NCBI GenBank assembly: GCA_022865845.1
Contig: JALHUC010000129.1
Span: 1 to 6,128, forward strand
Source of the DNA: a bacterium
GTDB taxonomy: Bacteria; BMS3Abin14
Length of the DNA stretch: 6,128 bases
Reading direction: 5' to 3'
In this document: positions 5,670 through 6,128 of the stretch, piece by piece
Numbering within the stretch: the stretch's first letter is position 1
How the letters are laid out: every line of letters begins with the position of its first letter
The notes under the pieces: generated by a model
What the model was told of the DNA's origin: nothing
What the model saw: the letters and a program-made list of their open reading frames with translations, nothing else
Databases searched by the model: none
Program-made: the position numbers and the translations under genes

Positions 5670-6128
5670 TTAAAGGTGTGAGCTGTTGGGCATTGCGGCG
5701 AGTATATCCTGCAGGACCTCCAGTTCACTTGCAGGTGTATCCATGAATTCTACACCTGAGACGGAGTGACCCCCATCTCCCCGGTGAGGCACACTCCAGC
5801 GTACGATGCCGTTCCAGTTGACCGGCTGTTCGGTATCCGGCAGATTGAAACCCACACCCAGAACGGTACCCTTCTCAAGAGAGTCTTCAGCCATTATGCG
5901 GCAACCTATCTCAGAAATGTCGAGCATGGTTCCAGGGACTCCCTCCCTTTCCAGGTAGATGGCACAGGGCTGATGGACCCGATAGCGCGTTTTCCGGCGA
6001 AAGGTTTCGCCGAGAAGCTTCTGAACCGTTTCGAGCAGTTTCTCCTTGTCGAAAGGTCTGGTGACGATCCCGTCGCATCGGGCGTCCACGCACCTGGTAA
6101 GAGTATCCTCACCGTGTGCATCCGTTAC
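5670..6128 (-). CDS. Response-regulator receiver (C-terminal part) fused to PilZ domain, N-terminus beyond window
   Basis: The frame is open to the right edge; 152 residues are visible. Residues 1-40 match the end of a receiver domain: VTDA at the beta4 edge, an alpha4 region, then IVTRPFDKEKLLETVQKLL, equivalent to the usual TKPF-alpha5 segment. The conserved lysine is arginine here. A PilZ domain follows: RRKTR (RxxxR) at 44-48, DISEIG (D/NxSxxG) at 70-75, GIVRW at 107-111 and GVEF at 125-128. Both cyclic-di-GMP contact motifs are intact, so binding is likely. The protein probably ties a phosphorelay input to cyclic-di-GMP output such as motility, surface attachment or secretion; its target is unknown. 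An internal GTG at 6089 is not the true start, because the receiver homology continues upstream of it. The gene stops about 130 bases before the co-oriented dehydrogenase, with no obvious terminator between. Confidence 0.9.
   Translation of the reverse strand, partial: VTDAHGEDTLTRCVDARCDGIVTRPFDKEKLLETVQKLLGETFRRKTRYRVHQPCAIYLEREGVPGTMLDISEIGCRIMAEDSLEKGTVLGVGFNLPDTEQPVNWNGIVRWSVPHRGDGGHSVSGVEFMDTPASELEVLQDILAAMPNSSHL

Noticed and set aside
5531..5728. Minus-strand 65-codon frame spanning the gap between the PilZ and dehydrogenase genes
   Set aside because: It overlaps the 3' end of the PilZ gene and the dehydrogenase start in another frame, with no domain or clear ribosome site.

Overview
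The window reads as a chromosomal fragment of a mesophilic Gram-negative bacterium with an outer membrane and c-type cytochromes. The best guess is a Desulfobacterota/Desulfuromonadales-like (former Deltaproteobacteria) lineage. This rests on four things: a lipoprotein-type multiheme cytochrome coupled to a beta-barrel gene, a receiver-PilZ protein, a compact NAD-glutamate dehydrogenase, and degenerate heptamer arrays of a kind I associate with those genomes. The taxonomic call is an inference; there is no marker RNA gene in the window. There are no tRNA/rRNA genes, insertion sequences or CRISPR arrays.

Layout from left to right. (1) 1-1642, minus strand: a two-gene unit. A ~430-residue outer-membrane beta-barrel protein is followed, with an ATGA stop/start overlap, by a c-type cytochrome with a probable lipoprotein signal and three CxxCH motifs. 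The cytochrome runs off the left edge. (2) 1643-2101: a 459-base divergent intergenic region. Its left part is AT-rich and carries a good sigma70-like promoter for the barrel gene. Its right part carries the probable promoter and long 5' leader of a cold-shock gene, including a hairpin followed by a T-run. (3) 2102-2302, plus strand: a 66-residue cold-shock domain protein, ended by a strong intrinsic terminator at 2330-2365. (4) 2366-2517: a convergent spacer with two heptamer arrays, one degenerate (4 units) and one perfect (7 units), both with an ACGC core every seven bases. (5) 2518-5538, minus strand: a ~1006-residue NAD-dependent glutamate dehydrogenase of the large/GDH2 family. (6) 5670-6128, minus strand: the C-terminal part of a receiver-PilZ protein, a likely cyclic-di-GMP effector, cut by the right edge.

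How the parts may work together: the barrel and cytochrome are probably made together and act at the outer membrane, possibly in electron transfer across it. The glutamate dehydrogenase links amino-acid carbon to 2-oxoglutarate and NADH. The receiver-PilZ gene lies upstream of it in the same orientation, about 130 bases away, with no terminator that I can see, so the two may share a transcript. The cold-shock gene is an independent single-gene unit. Most of the window is ordinary core metabolism. The most interesting parts are the porin-cytochrome pair, the structured cold-shock leader, the paired heptamer arrays and the receiver remnant with an altered lysine.
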